64,000 nucleotides of DNA from 2-12-FULL-60-25 sp003576745 (GTDB taxonomy: Bacteria; Patescibacteriota; Patescibacteriia; 2-12-FULL-60-25): NCBI GenBank assembly GCA_030272835.1, contig SZOQ01000003.1, positions 1 through 64,000 on the forward strand, given 5' to 3'. A model generated the notes under the pieces. The model saw only the letters and a program-made list of their open reading frames with translations, had not been told where the DNA came from and did no database searches. This document shows positions 25,861 through 34,260 of the stretch, piece after piece; position 1 is the stretch's first letter, and every line of letters starts with the position of its first letter. Made by a program: the position numbers and the translations under genes.

Positions 25861-26636
25861 TGATCCGGCCAGGGAGTCACAAGATCATACCCGTCATCCG
25901 TAACGGCGACGGTGACTTCGAAGTGCGCAGCTTTTGAGCCGTCCGCGGTTACAATAGTCCAACCGTCATCTTTTTGACGGATCCTCCAGCCGCCAAGCGT
26001 CACCATAGGCTCGATAGCGATCACCATTCCCGTTTGGAGGCGTACCCTCGGCGCGCTCGGCTCCCGATAATTCGGAATTGCCGGATCTTCGTGTACGGCA
26101 TGGCCTACCCCGTGACCGACCAAGTCCCGAACGATGCCATAGCCCTTCGGAGCGAGATAATCCTCAACCGCCGCGCCGATATCCGATACCATGCCGCCAT
26201 GTTTGACGGCGCCAAGCGCCCGCACCAGAGACTCTCGCGTATCATGAACCAGCTCCTGTTCTTTTTCCAAAACGTCCCCGACGACGACTGTTGTCGCCAT
26301 GTCCGTACACAATCCTTTGTACCAAAATCCGATATCCAGCCCGACAATGTCCCCATCGCTGATACTGCGGCCGGGATGCGCAAGGCCGTGCACCACTTCG
26401 TCGTTCATGGAAACGCAGAGCGCGCCGGAATACGGAGTATCGTCAGGAGAAATCCGATATCCTAAAAAAGACGGCATTCCTCCCGCCTCCTCCATACGCT
26501 TCCGCGCGAGCATATCCATGTCAGCGGTTGAGACGCCCGCAATACACATCGAACGAATCTCCCGAAGGATAGTCGAGAGAATTTTTCCGCCTTCTTTCAG
26601 TTTTTCGATTTCTTCAGGCGTTTTGATGAGTGACAT
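25848..26636 (-). CDS. map: Methionine aminopeptidase, type I
   Basis: 262 residues; removes initiator methionine. Metal ligands are visible in order: DIGFWYKGLCTDMATT (two Asp), GHGVGHAVHEDP (His), IAIEPMV (Glu) and HFEVTVAVT (Glu); LAHPG supplies the substrate-side His. Length is normal. Lies downstream of adk as in the usual secY-adk-map order, but 146 bases of repeat sequence intervene. Confidence 0.96.
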   Translation of the reverse strand: MSLIKTPEEIEKLKEGGKILSTILREIRSMCIAGVSTADMDMLARKRMEEAGGMPSFLGYRISPDDTPYSGALCVSMNDEVVHGLAHPGRSISDGDIVGLDIGFWYKGLCTDMATTVVVGDVLEKEQELVHDTRESLVRALGAVKHGGMVSDIGAAVEDYLAPKGYGIVRDLVGHGVGHAVHEDPAIPNYREPSAPRVRLQTGMVIAIEPMVTLGGWRIRQKDDGWTIVTADGSKAAHFEVTVAVTDDGYDLVTPWPDQAGD

Positions 26637-26687
26637 ACCAAGAAGAACAGGGCTGGGGTCTGGGTTGAACAGCTCATTCCCTACAGA

Positions 26688-26765
26688 CCTAGGGCTAAGG
26701 GAAACAGGTTATGGGGAAGAATATGCTCCCCCTACGCAACCACGTCCTATACACTTTCGCAAACC
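26688..26765. repeat. Dispersed intergenic repeat, copy C (short)
   Basis: Contains gggctaagggaaacaggtta, tggggaagaatatg and ctccccctacgcaaccacg, the central part of the family. It lies between map and adk. Confidence 0.65.
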
Positions 26766-26782
26766 GCTTCCCGCGAAAGACC

Positions 26783-27361
26783 TTACGGTACAAATCCCAA
26801 TTTGGCTAATTTCTTCACAAGAACTTCATGGACATATTCGACAGACTGATCTCCTTTTATCATGAGGAGTACGCCCTTCTGTCGATAAAACTGCGCGAGC
26901 GGTTCGGTAAGAAAATGATAGCTTCGGATGCGCGTACGAATGGTTTCTGCAAGGTCATCGGACCTCTTTTCTTTTTTCCTGCGTTTTTTTAGACGGTTCA
27001 GGGCGATCTCATCGCTGACTTTAATAAGGATTGCGACGTTTACCGGCATTAGGCGCTGAAAAAAAGCCGCCTGATCCACGGTCCTCGGATACCCATCGAG
27101 AACAAAACCGTTTTTGAGATTTAACGATTTCATTTGTCGGCTCACGATGCCGTTCACCAAATCGTCTGGGGCGAGGCAACCAGAATCCACATACACGCGC
27201 GCAAGCTTTCCTAATTCCGTTTGCTGTTCGATTTCGGAACGAAAAAGCTCGCCGGATCCGATGAATGGAACATGAAATTTTTGTGCCAGCAGACGTCCCT
27301 GCGTCCCTTTTCCGGAACCCGGAGGACCAAAAATGACCGCTCGCAGTGTTTTCTGCCTCAT
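26783..27361 (-). CDS. adk: Adenylate kinase, short-lid type
   Basis: 192 residues; interconverts ATP+AMP and 2 ADP. P-loop FGPPGSGKGTQ at the N-terminus, NMP-binding GSGELFRSEI, GYPRTVDQA, and a basic short LID (RLKKRRKKEKRSDDL) without the ~30-residue LID insertion or its zinc cysteines. The start at 27361 overlaps the protease stop by four bases (ATGA), showing translational coupling; the ATG at 27511 would add an unrelated extension. Confidence 0.95.
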   Translation of the reverse strand: MRQKTLRAVIFGPPGSGKGTQGRLLAQKFHVPFIGSGELFRSEIEQQTELGKLARVYVDSGCLAPDDLVNGIVSRQMKSLNLKNGFVLDGYPRTVDQAAFFQRLMPVNVAILIKVSDEIALNRLKKRRKKEKRSDDLAETIRTRIRSYHFLTEPLAQFYRQKGVLLMIKGDQSVEYVHEVLVKKLAKLGFVP

Positions 27362-28221
27362 AGGAGTTGGAATATCAGCATGATCGCATATGGAATGCCT
27401 GCCCCCAGTCCCACCAGCAGCAGGGCGGGATACGGTTTTGTAGCTCCCCGCCTCCCAAGAAAAACAGCTCCGATACCTATGCCGGCAAGCACGAAAAGGG
27501 CCTGCACCCATCCTCGTATCATGGCCTGAGCCAGGAAAATACCGGGAAGAATAACGTCCCCCGCGCCAAGAAACACGGCTTTTGCGTTGCGCATTGCTTG
27601 GGGAATCTCTTGGATGAAATCCTCTGTCTGACCTGGAATGAGCAAACCGGGAACAAGGCCTCGATGAAAGAATGCGGCCGAAAGCTCTGCTGCAAATCCG
27701 CCGGGGCGCCCGGCGAACATATCATAAATGACGAGGGTCACCAAGACGATGAGAAGCGTGTAGGGATGAAACAGCAGGGCAAAATTGAGCGAGATGCCCG
27801 CGGCGCCGATGAGGAGAAACACATCGTGGACAAAAACGCGGCGGACATACGCCTGAAGAATCGTAAAAAGTGCAGCGCACAAAAGAGCGAACGGGAGCGG
27901 CAAAACGAACCATGCATATACCCATACACCGAGAAAAAGCGTACCGGTAAGCATGGCCTCCCACACGATCCGCAGCCGGATATACTGCAACAGAAATGCG
28001 CCTACGAGTATCGCGGCGAATATCATGATGAGGAATTGCCATGCCACAATTTGGCCGGGAATCTCTTTCGCAGCATTTTCTCTCCCGAGAGCGAACAAAA
28101 CAGGGATGCATAAAAGAAGGGCGAGAACGCCATACATCATCGGCACGCTCCACAGGGCCAATGAAACTCCGGGGGGGGTTCGAGGTTCCCGGACATGCGC
28201 CGGCGTCGCGGATGATGACAT
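27358..28221 (-). CDS. Presenilin/signal-peptide-peptidase-like intramembrane aspartyl protease
   Basis: 287 residues with about nine hydrophobic segments. The diagnostic motifs of the A22/A24-type GxGD proteases appear in order in the C-terminal half: YD in LVTLVIYDMFAG (~160), GxGD in VFLGAGDVILPG (~218), and PAL in YPALLLVGLGAG (~268). These supply the two catalytic aspartates and the PAL loop. Hydrolysis of transmembrane segments is the inferred role; substrates are unknown. The start at 28221 lies one base after the stop of the preceding small gene, and the stop overlaps adk, so it is embedded in an operon between secY and adk. Confidence 0.85.
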   Translation of the reverse strand: MSSSATPAHVREPRTPPGVSLALWSVPMMYGVLALLLCIPVLFALGRENAAKEIPGQIVAWQFLIMIFAAILVGAFLLQYIRLRIVWEAMLTGTLFLGVWVYAWFVLPLPFALLCAALFTILQAYVRRVFVHDVFLLIGAAGISLNFALLFHPYTLLIVLVTLVIYDMFAGRPGGFAAELSAAFFHRGLVPGLLIPGQTEDFIQEIPQAMRNAKAVFLGAGDVILPGIFLAQAMIRGWVQALFVLAGIGIGAVFLGRRGATKPYPALLLVGLGAGIPYAIMLIFQLL

Positions 28222-28222
28222 G

Positions 28223-28426
28223 TCAATTGAATGCGCTCGCTTCGCAATGATGAGCGATCTCACTCGCAAGCAGCTTCTCATGCCCGGAAAAATCCTCCTC
28301 AAACCTTTTCCATAGCGTCCGGCACCGTTTGCAGCCTTTGGCATCTTTTCCGTATTGACGAAACCGCCAAGAGCCGTCAAGCGTCTCGGAAAGTTGTTGA
28401 ATGAGGTTATGATTGTGATTTTTCAT
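28223..28426 (-). CDS. Small conserved-looking protein, unknown function
   Basis: 67 residues from ATG 28426: helical and basic, with HNLIQQLSETLDGSWRFRQY, a CKRC pair and a C-terminal helix ending EIAHHCEA. The style resembles small helical proteins common in CPR genomes, but no name can be given. It starts about two bases after the predicted transcription start and its stop is one base from the protease ATG, so it leads the small gene-protease-adk operon. Confidence 0.65.
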   Translation of the reverse strand: MKNHNHNLIQQLSETLDGSWRFRQYGKDAKGCKRCRTLWKRFEEDFSGHEKLLASEIAHHCEASAFN

Positions 28427-28434
28427 ATGCAGCC

Positions 28435-28462
28435 AGTATAATGCCCCGCTTCGGAGTTTCAA
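28435..28462 (-). promoter_or_regulatory. Leaderless-type promoter upstream of the protease-adk operon
   Basis: TTGAAA (28462-28457), 16-bp spacer, TATACT (28440-28435), with the ATG at 28426. Confidence 0.65.
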
Positions 28463-28504
28463 AAAACGGCTTTCGCCGTTCCCGCCGCTCCGACGGCATA
28501 TCCT

Positions 28505-29773
28505 CTAATATACGTCGTATTCTCGCATGGTTACATGCGATTCAATCTGCTTCATGGATTCAATAACGACAGACACGACGATGAGAAGAGATGTCCCCCC
28601 GATCGCGAATGTCGAGGTACCACTGTACGATTGCAGGACGAATGGCATAACAGCAATGAACCCAAGAACAACGGAGCCGGCAAGCGTAATACGCGTCACC
28701 ACATGCTGCAAATATGTTTCGGTCGGATTCCCCGGACGGATACCGGGAATAAACCCTCCTTGTTTTTGCAGATTCTCGGCGACCTGATCCGGTTTAAAGA
28801 TGACCGCCGTGTAGAAATATGTGAAGCCTACGACGAGCGCGAAATACAGAATTCCATACACCCATTCATTCTGCAGGGTGCGGATAATCCAATTTGCCGC
28901 ATCCGCCAGCCATTGCGTACGGGCCCGAAGGAAGAATTGGCCGATGATGGTCGGGAAGAGCAAAAGAGAAATGGCGAAGATGATCGGAATAACGCCTGCC
29001 ATAAGTACGCGAAGCGGCAAGTGCGTGGATGTTCCCGCCGCCGCCCCCCGAACCTGACGCGCATACTGGATGGGGATGTTCCGCTGGGCCTCGGAAATGT
29101 ATACAACGCCGAGCACGGTCACGATAGCAATGAGGCCGTAGCCGATCCAGGTAACAAGCTGGGAGGAGTCATACGTCACGAGCGCTCTCTGCAGAACGCT
29201 TGGGATGCCCGCAACGATACCGGCAAAAATAAGCAGAGAAATACCGTTTCCAACCTTCTTTTCGGAGATGAGTTCGCCAATCCACATAAGAAACATCGTG
29301 CCGGCGGTCACGGTCATGACGATCGTAAGGTTATAGAGCATGCCGCTTTTGGTCAGAATGGGAAGCTGCGCATTCTGCATGAGCGAAATCAACGCGATAG
29401 ACTGAAGCGCCGCAAGAGGGACGGTAGCCATCCTCGTCCACTGATTTATCCGCTGTCTGCCGCGCTCACCCTCCTTCTGCAATTCATCAAGCTGCGGAAT
29501 AATCATGCCGAGCAGCTGAAAGATGATGGAGGCCGTAATATACGGAGCGACGCCGAGGGCGATAACGGAAAAATTTTCTAGCGTTCCGCCGCTAAACAGG
29601 TTCACAAGTCCCAAAACCTGGTTGGATTCAAAAAAACGCTGCAAGGCTACTACGTCGACCCCCGGCAACGGCACATTCGCCAAAAAACGAAACAGCACCA
29701 TCATGGCGAATACGAAGAGCATGCTATTTCTCACTTCTCTTATTTTCCAGGCTTGAACGAGTTTTTCCCACAT
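28505..29773 (-). CDS. secY: Protein translocase subunit SecY
   Basis: 422 residues, ten predicted transmembrane helices. Plug-region and TM2 sequence (GLVNLFSGGTLENFSVIALG, VAPYITASIIFQLL) and the C-terminal GFIPGIRPG and VQSYSGTSTFAIGGTSLLI are typical. Forms the SecYEG pore. It is the last gene of the spc-type cluster; a new promoter follows it. Confidence 0.97.
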   Translation of the reverse strand: MWEKLVQAWKIREVRNSMLFVFAMMVLFRFLANVPLPGVDVVALQRFFESNQVLGLVNLFSGGTLENFSVIALGVAPYITASIIFQLLGMIIPQLDELQKEGERGRQRINQWTRMATVPLAALQSIALISLMQNAQLPILTKSGMLYNLTIVMTVTAGTMFLMWIGELISEKKVGNGISLLIFAGIVAGIPSVLQRALVTYDSSQLVTWIGYGLIAIVTVLGVVYISEAQRNIPIQYARQVRGAAAGTSTHLPLRVLMAGVIPIIFAISLLLFPTIIGQFFLRARTQWLADAANWIIRTLQNEWVYGILYFALVVGFTYFYTAVIFKPDQVAENLQKQGGFIPGIRPGNPTETYLQHVVTRITLAGSVVLGFIAVMPFVLQSYSGTSTFAIGGTSLLIVVSVVIESMKQIESHVTMREYDVY

Positions 29774-29835
29774 AGGGTTATGGTGTTCGACAATCGGGCG
29801 GTTCGTAGTTTATCTGCCCTGCACGCGCCTGCCAA

Positions 29836-30345
29836 CTATGCAATGGGTTTTTTTGACATCTTCTGTCTTGCTGTCTGTTTTTTCGACGATGCGGCAGACG
29901 ACAATGCCTCCAGGCTTCCGCCCGCATTCTCAATTGCCTTTGCAGCGCCATCGGTCGCTCGGATTCCGTACAATTTCAAAGCTTTTTTCAGGGCACCTGT
30001 TTGAACGATACGCACTCCTCCGGCCTTCAAAGGAATAAGATTGCGCTTTTTCATGATCGCTTCTGTCACCGTTTCGCCCGCACGGAACCATCGCTCAAGT
30101 TGTTCGAGCGTGACGGTCGCTGGTCGCGCTCTCTGGCTCGTAAACCCGCGTGACTTGGGAATACGAAGCAGCATGCGCTTCATTCCTTTCAACGCGAGTC
30201 CGCGCGATCCGCCAGACCGTGCGCGCTGTCCTTTCGTGCCTCGACCCGAAGTTTTTCCTTTGCCGCTTCCCGGACCACGCCCCACGCGCATACGCTTCTT
30301 TCGCGCCGACTTCGGCTTTAATGTATGGAGTGTCAATTCGGACAT
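29836..30345 (-). CDS. rplO: 50S ribosomal protein L15
   Basis: 169 residues, slightly longer than usual because of a lysine-rich C-terminal tail (ASSKKQTARQKMSKKP). The Gly/Arg-rich N-terminus (RVGRGPGSGKGKTSGRG, KGQRARSG) is diagnostic. It follows rpsE directly; rpmD (L30), which normally sits between them, is absent. Confidence 0.97.
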   Translation of the reverse strand: MSELTLHTLKPKSARKKRMRVGRGPGSGKGKTSGRGTKGQRARSGGSRGLALKGMKRMLLRIPKSRGFTSQRARPATVTLEQLERWFRAGETVTEAIMKKRNLIPLKAGGVRIVQTGALKKALKLYGIRATDGAAKAIENAGGSLEALSSAASSKKQTARQKMSKKPIA

Positions 30346-30350
30346 ATCTT

Positions 30351-31055
30351 TTATTCCGCCGATTGGCCATGTGATGCCGATCCCTCGGATTTTTTCTGCG
30401 ATTCGGCCAACACCGGTGTTCGGAGCGCGTTCAGCGCTTTAAATGTCGCTTTCACATTATTTACCTTATTGCCGGATCCGAGCATCTTCGCGCTCACATT
30501 CGGGACGCCTGCCAGCTCCAATACCTGTCGTACGGCACCTCCCGCCTTCACACCCGTCCCCTTCGGGGCCGGCTTCATGAGAACATCCGCCGAACCGAAT
30601 TTCGCGCGTACTTCATGCGGAATCGTTTCATTTACAATGGGGACGGTGATCAGACTCTTCCGGGCCTTCGTTGAAGCCTTATTGGTCGTTCCCGGAACAT
30701 CCACGCCCTTTCCCATACCAAATCCAACGCGGCCCTTTCGATTTCCCACGACGGACAATGCGCGAAAACGCATGCGCTTCCCGCCGCCCGTGACGCGCGT
30801 TACGCGACGGATCTCGAGCGTCTTTTCCTCATAATCAGACTGCTCGGGAATCTCAGCCCTGTCTCCGCGACGACGGGGACCCCCGCGGCGGCCGGACGAA
30901 CGGAGGCGAAATGAACGCGCATTCGGATTCGCCGAACCGCGGGCGGCATTGTCGTCCGATGGTTTTTCTCCCGAATCGCTCGCCGTTGGCTCGGCGGATT
31001 TATTCTCCGCGTCTGCCGCCGGTTCTGGATGCTTTGTGTCTTGTTCGTCTGCCAT
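30351..31055 (-). CDS. rpsE: 30S ribosomal protein S5
   Basis: 234 residues. The S5 core spans ~75-215 (RVTRVTGGGKRMRFRALSVV, GFGMGKGVDVPG, GGAVRQVLELAGV). It carries an unusually long, low-complexity N-terminal extension of ~70 residues rich in Asp/Glu/Ser followed by an Arg/Gly patch, and a polar C-terminal tail. Five bases separate it from rplR upstream. Confidence 0.96.
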   Translation of the reverse strand: MADEQDTKHPEPAADAENKSAEPTASDSGEKPSDDNAARGSANPNARSFRLRSSGRRGGPRRRGDRAEIPEQSDYEEKTLEIRRVTRVTGGGKRMRFRALSVVGNRKGRVGFGMGKGVDVPGTTNKASTKARKSLITVPIVNETIPHEVRAKFGSADVLMKPAPKGTGVKAGGAVRQVLELAGVPNVSAKMLGSGNKVNNVKATFKALNALRTPVLAESQKKSEGSASHGQSAE

Positions 31056-31060
31056 AGTAT

Positions 31061-31423
31061 TTAGAATATAAGTCCACCTTCGCGCGCACCGTCTGCAACG
31101 GCTTTCACGCGACCATGATATTTTTTATCCCGACGATCAAATACGGCGTACTGTATGTTTTTTTCGATTGCACGCTTTGCAATTTCCTTCCCGACCTCGC
31201 GGGCAACTTCCGCGGGTTTCGCTCCCTTTGCCGCCTTTACATCCCTGTCGGATGCCGACACGAGCGTTTTTCCGGCCGCGTCATCGATGAGCTGCGCGGA
31301 AATATGCCGAAGAGACCGGGCAACAGTCAATCGGGGTCGCTGTTCCGTGCCCTTCACCTTCGCCCGTACGCGCGCCACGCGCCGCCCCCGAGCCTGCATT
31401 GTTTTACGTTCTTGTTTCCTCAT
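31061..31423 (-). CDS. rplR: 50S ribosomal protein L18
   Basis: 120 residues, 5S rRNA-binding protein. RPRLTVARSLRHISAQLIDD and GGLIF-type C-terminus are typical. The start at 31423 (MRKQERK) gives normal length; longer versions would overlap rplF. Confidence 0.95.
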   Translation of the reverse strand: MRKQERKTMQARGRRVARVRAKVKGTEQRPRLTVARSLRHISAQLIDDAAGKTLVSASDRDVKAAKGAKPAEVAREVGKEIAKRAIEKNIQYAVFDRRDKKYHGRVKAVADGAREGGLIF

Positions 31424-31436
31424 ATGACATCCTCGA

Positions 31437-31988
31437 TTATGCCGCTGCGGCCTTCGCGGCTTTCCCGGCTTTGCGACGAATCTGCTCGCCGACGTATTTA
31501 ATCCCCTTTCCCTTGTAAGGCTCCGGTGGGCGTATGCGCCGGATACGCGCCGCCCATTCGCCGACAAGATGCTTATCAATGCCCGAAATCGTGAGCACCT
31601 GCTTATCAACAGATGCCGTCAGACCCTGCGGAAGTTCCACGATCACAGAATGCGAAAAACCGACTTCCATGGTTATCGTATTTCCGGATACCGATACGCG
31701 ATACCCGACGCCGACGAATTCTAACTGTTTTTCAAACGGCTTCTGGACGCCTTCGACGGCATTCGCGATAAGTTGCCGGAACAATCCCCATAATGCACGC
31801 TGTTTCACGTCTTCCGGTTTCTTCACGGACACGACAACCGTATTCTCCGTCGTCACGTCCGCGTTCACCTGCGGATGCAGGCGAACGGTGAGCGCGCCTT
31901 TCGCGCCCTTTACGGTTACCAAACCGTCCGCGATGGTTACATCAACGCCTGACGGAATGAGGATGGATTTTTGGCCGATTCGAGACAT
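31437..31988 (-). CDS. rplF: 50S ribosomal protein L6
   Basis: 183 residues, two L6 repeats. MSRIGQKSILIPSGVDV start and RIRRIRPPEPYKGKGIKYV near the end are diagnostic. Six bases separate it from rpsH. Confidence 0.97.
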   Translation of the reverse strand: MSRIGQKSILIPSGVDVTIADGLVTVKGAKGALTVRLHPQVNADVTTENTVVVSVKKPEDVKQRALWGLFRQLIANAVEGVQKPFEKQLEFVGVGYRVSVSGNTITMEVGFSHSVIVELPQGLTASVDKQVLTISGIDKHLVGEWAARIRRIRPPEPYKGKGIKYVGEQIRRKAGKAAKAAAA

Positions 31989-31994
31989 AGCGTG

Positions 31995-32393
31995 TTAAAC
32001 GATTTCACACAGAATTTCACCTCCCAGCTTCCGTTTTCGGGCTTCCTTATTGGTCATGATGCCCTGTGACGTAGAAACGATAGCGATGCCGAGATCGCTC
32101 ATCACGCGCGGAAGTTCATTCGCTTTGCGATACACTCGAAGACCGGGTTTGGAAATGCGGCGGACCGTGCGGATCGCCGGCGCTTTCTTCCCGCCGTCGT
32201 ATTTTAGCGATACCGTCAGTGTTTTCCTCGGCCCGTCTGTTTCCTCCTGCACGGATGCAAGATATCCTTCGCGTTCCAGGATTTTCGCAATCGAAAACTT
32301 CATCCGGGAAGACGGAAGTGTCAACGTTTCCCGACGCGCTGATTGCGCATTCCGGAGACGCGTCAAGAAGTCTGCAATGGGATCAGTCATCAT
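31995..32393 (-). CDS. rpsH: 30S ribosomal protein S8
   Basis: 132 residues. DPIADFLTRLRNAQSA start and STSQGIMTNKEARKRKLGGE end are canonical. Binds central-domain 16S rRNA and often autoregulates the spc operon. Confidence 0.97.
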   Translation of the reverse strand: MMTDPIADFLTRLRNAQSARRETLTLPSSRMKFSIAKILEREGYLASVQEETDGPRKTLTVSLKYDGGKKAPAIRTVRRISKPGLRVYRKANELPRVMSDLGIAIVSTSQGIMTNKEARKRKLGGEILCEIV

Positions 32394-32395
32394 AT

Positions 32396-32581
32396 TTACC
32401 AGCTAGATTTTTTTACCCCGGGCATTTCCCCGCGGTTAGCGAGTTCCCGAAAACAAATGCGGCACAAGTCGAAATCCCGCATATACCCTCGGCTTCGACC
32501 GCAACGCCAGCATCGCCGAACCTTCCGGGTGCTGAACTTCGGTTTCTTCCGTGACTTTGCTCGTTGATTTTCCGTTGCCAT
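32396..32581 (-). CDS. rpsN: 30S ribosomal protein S14, zinc-binding type
   Basis: 61 residues; short (type Z) S14 with two CxxC knuckles (CWRC and CRIC) and the KFSTRKVRRC approach. Located between rplE and rpsH as usual. Confidence 0.96.
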   Translation of the reverse strand: MATENQRAKSRKKPKFSTRKVRRCWRCGRSRGYMRDFDLCRICFRELANRGEMPGVKKSSW

Positions 32582-32586
32582 AAATA

Positions 32587-33126
32587 TTATTTCTGAAAAG
32601 GAAAGCCGAGCGCTCTGAACAATGCGAGACCGCGTTCACGCGTTTCGGCATTCGTCGTTATGGTGACCTGCAATCCGTGAATTTGTTCGATTTCGTCAGG
32701 CCGGACTTCCGGAAAAGCAAGATGCTCGACAAGGCCGTACGAAAGATTCCCCTGTGCATCCACGACCGATTCCGGAATCCCTCGAAAGTCGCGGACGCGC
32801 GGAAACGCAACATGAACGAGTCGTCCGACGAAATCCCACATGCGCTGACCGCGCAATGTGACTTTGAGACCAACAACCTGGCCTTGACGGATTTTGAAAT
32901 TGGAGATGGATTTCTTTGCTTTCGTCCGTACCGGTTTTTGCCCTGTTACCCGCGCCAAAACCTTTTCGGCCGTTTCCAGCATCTTGCTATCTTTATGCTT
33001 TGCGGGAGAGATGCCCACGGAAAGCGTGACTTTTTTCACGGTCGGTATGGCCATCACATTCGTTAATCCAAGCTCCGCCTGAAGAGCCTTCGCGATGTTC
33101 GTTCGGAGTGTCGTAGAGAAAGGCAT
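32587..33126 (-). CDS. rplE: 50S ribosomal protein L5
   Basis: 179 residues, 5S rRNA-binding. NVMAIPTVKKVTLSVGIS, KSISNFKIRQGQVVGLKVTL and VTITTNAETRERGLALFRAL are family signatures. Confidence 0.97.
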   Translation of the reverse strand: MPFSTTLRTNIAKALQAELGLTNVMAIPTVKKVTLSVGISPAKHKDSKMLETAEKVLARVTGQKPVRTKAKKSISNFKIRQGQVVGLKVTLRGQRMWDFVGRLVHVAFPRVRDFRGIPESVVDAQGNLSYGLVEHLAFPEVRPDEIEQIHGLQVTITTNAETRERGLALFRALGFPFQK

Positions 33127-33128
33127 AC

Positions 33129-33401
33129 TTATTTTGCAGAGCGATGACGCTGTTTATGGCGACGGGCTACCCCGTCGTCCCCGACCACCTGAACGTTCGA
33201 GGCATGAATGGGCATGAAGAATTCCACAATTTGACCTTTCTCGCCCTGACGGCGGCTTCGTAAATGCCTCTTGGAAGCGTGGACCCCCTCAACGACAATA
33301 CGATTCATCTTCGGGAATGTCTGAATGACTTTCCCGCTCTTTCCTTTGTCTTTGCCGGCAATCACTTTCACCGTGTCCCCGGTTCGAATACGTAGTTTCA
33401 T
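33129..33401 (-). CDS. rplX: 50S ribosomal protein L24
   Basis: 90 residues with the KOW motif (DTVKVIAGKDKGKSGKVIQ) near the start. Slightly short C-terminus rich in His/Arg/Lys. Confidence 0.95.
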   Translation of the reverse strand: MKLRIRTGDTVKVIAGKDKGKSGKVIQTFPKMNRIVVEGVHASKRHLRSRRQGEKGQIVEFFMPIHASNVQVVGDDGVARRHKQRHRSAK

Positions 33402-33407
33402 AGGGTG

Positions 33408-33779
33408 TTACAGGACCTCAGGCGCAAGAGAAACGATTTTTTGGTAACCGAGATTGCGCAGTTCTCGAACGACCGGACCGAAAATGCGCGTTCCTTTGGG
33501 TTCTTTGCTCTTCCGATCAATGATCACGGCCGCGTTCTCGTCGAAACGGATATACGTCCCATCCGGTCGGCGCACCTCCTTGCGGGATCGGACCAGTACG
33601 GCATGGACGATATCGGATTTTTTTACTGCCGCGCGCGGATTCGCTTCCTTCACGACACACGTTACGATATCGCCCACGCGGGCATAGTGTTTTTTATAGC
33701 CGCCAAGCACGCGAATCACCTGGAGCTTTTTGGCTCCGCTGTTATCCGCGACGGCGAGCATTGATCGATGTTGCACCAT
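33408..33779 (-). CDS. rplN: 50S ribosomal protein L14
   Basis: 123 residues. MVQHRSMLAVADNSGAKKL start, RVLGG, RFDENAAVIID and GTRIFGPVVRELR are canonical. Confidence 0.97.
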   Translation of the reverse strand: MVQHRSMLAVADNSGAKKLQVIRVLGGYKKHYARVGDIVTCVVKEANPRAAVKKSDIVHAVLVRSRKEVRRPDGTYIRFDENAAVIIDRKSKEPKGTRIFGPVVRELRNLGYQKIVSLAPEVL

Positions 33780-33785
33780 AGGAAT

Positions 33786-34037
33786 TTAGACGGCCGGTTT
33801 TACCGTTTTTACATAGCGCCAGCACTTTGTTTTCGACAACGGACGGCATTCTTCGAATTCAACCAGATCTCCAACCTTTCCTTGCGCTTCCGGATCATGG
33901 ACATGATACCGTTTTGAGACGGTGTACTTCTTTTGATATTTCGGATGCGAAACCTGCCGGTCCACCTTTACGACGGCCGTCTTCTGCATTTTGGTGGAGA
34001 TTACCGTACCCCACAATCGTCTTCGTTGGGCTTTCAT
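33786..34037 (-). CDS. rpsQ: 30S ribosomal protein S17
   Basis: 83 residues. GTVISTKMQKTAVVKVDR and YHVHDPE...VGDLVEFEECRPLSKTK match S17. Seven bases from rpmC. Confidence 0.96.
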   Translation of the reverse strand: MKAQRRRLWGTVISTKMQKTAVVKVDRQVSHPKYQKKYTVSKRYHVHDPEAQGKVGDLVEFEECRPLSKTKCWRYVKTVKPAV

Positions 34038-34043
34038 ATATGC

Positions 34044-34256
34044 CTAGTTGGGTTTCGTCTGAAATTCTGAACGCGCTTTTTCCGCGATCGCGGCCTGGAT
34101 GCGCGCAAAATCCTTCTTCGCCTTCCGCAGATTCCTCACATGCGTGCTTTGCCGGGTTCCCACCGTAAAACGCAGATCGCGAATGGTAGATGCCTGTACC
34201 GCCGCAAGCTCCTGAAGCCGTTTTAACGTATGCTGACGCAATTCTTTCATATCCAT
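34044..34256 (-). CDS. rpmC: 50S ribosomal protein L29
   Basis: 70 residues, two-helix protein at the exit tunnel. The ELR start and RNLRKAKKDFARIQAAIAEK C-terminal helix are typical. Confidence 0.93.
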   Translation of the reverse strand: MDMKELRQHTLKRLQELAAVQASTIRDLRFTVGTRQSTHVRNLRKAKKDFARIQAAIAEKARSEFQTKPN

Positions 34257-34260
34257 ATGC

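Noticed and set aside
28535..29581. 348-codon plus-strand frame opposite secY
   Set aside because: Hydrophilic shadow of a conserved membrane protein gene.
30351..31060. Possible hidden L30 between rpsE and rplO
   Set aside because: Only five bases separate the genes and neither contains an L30-like segment.
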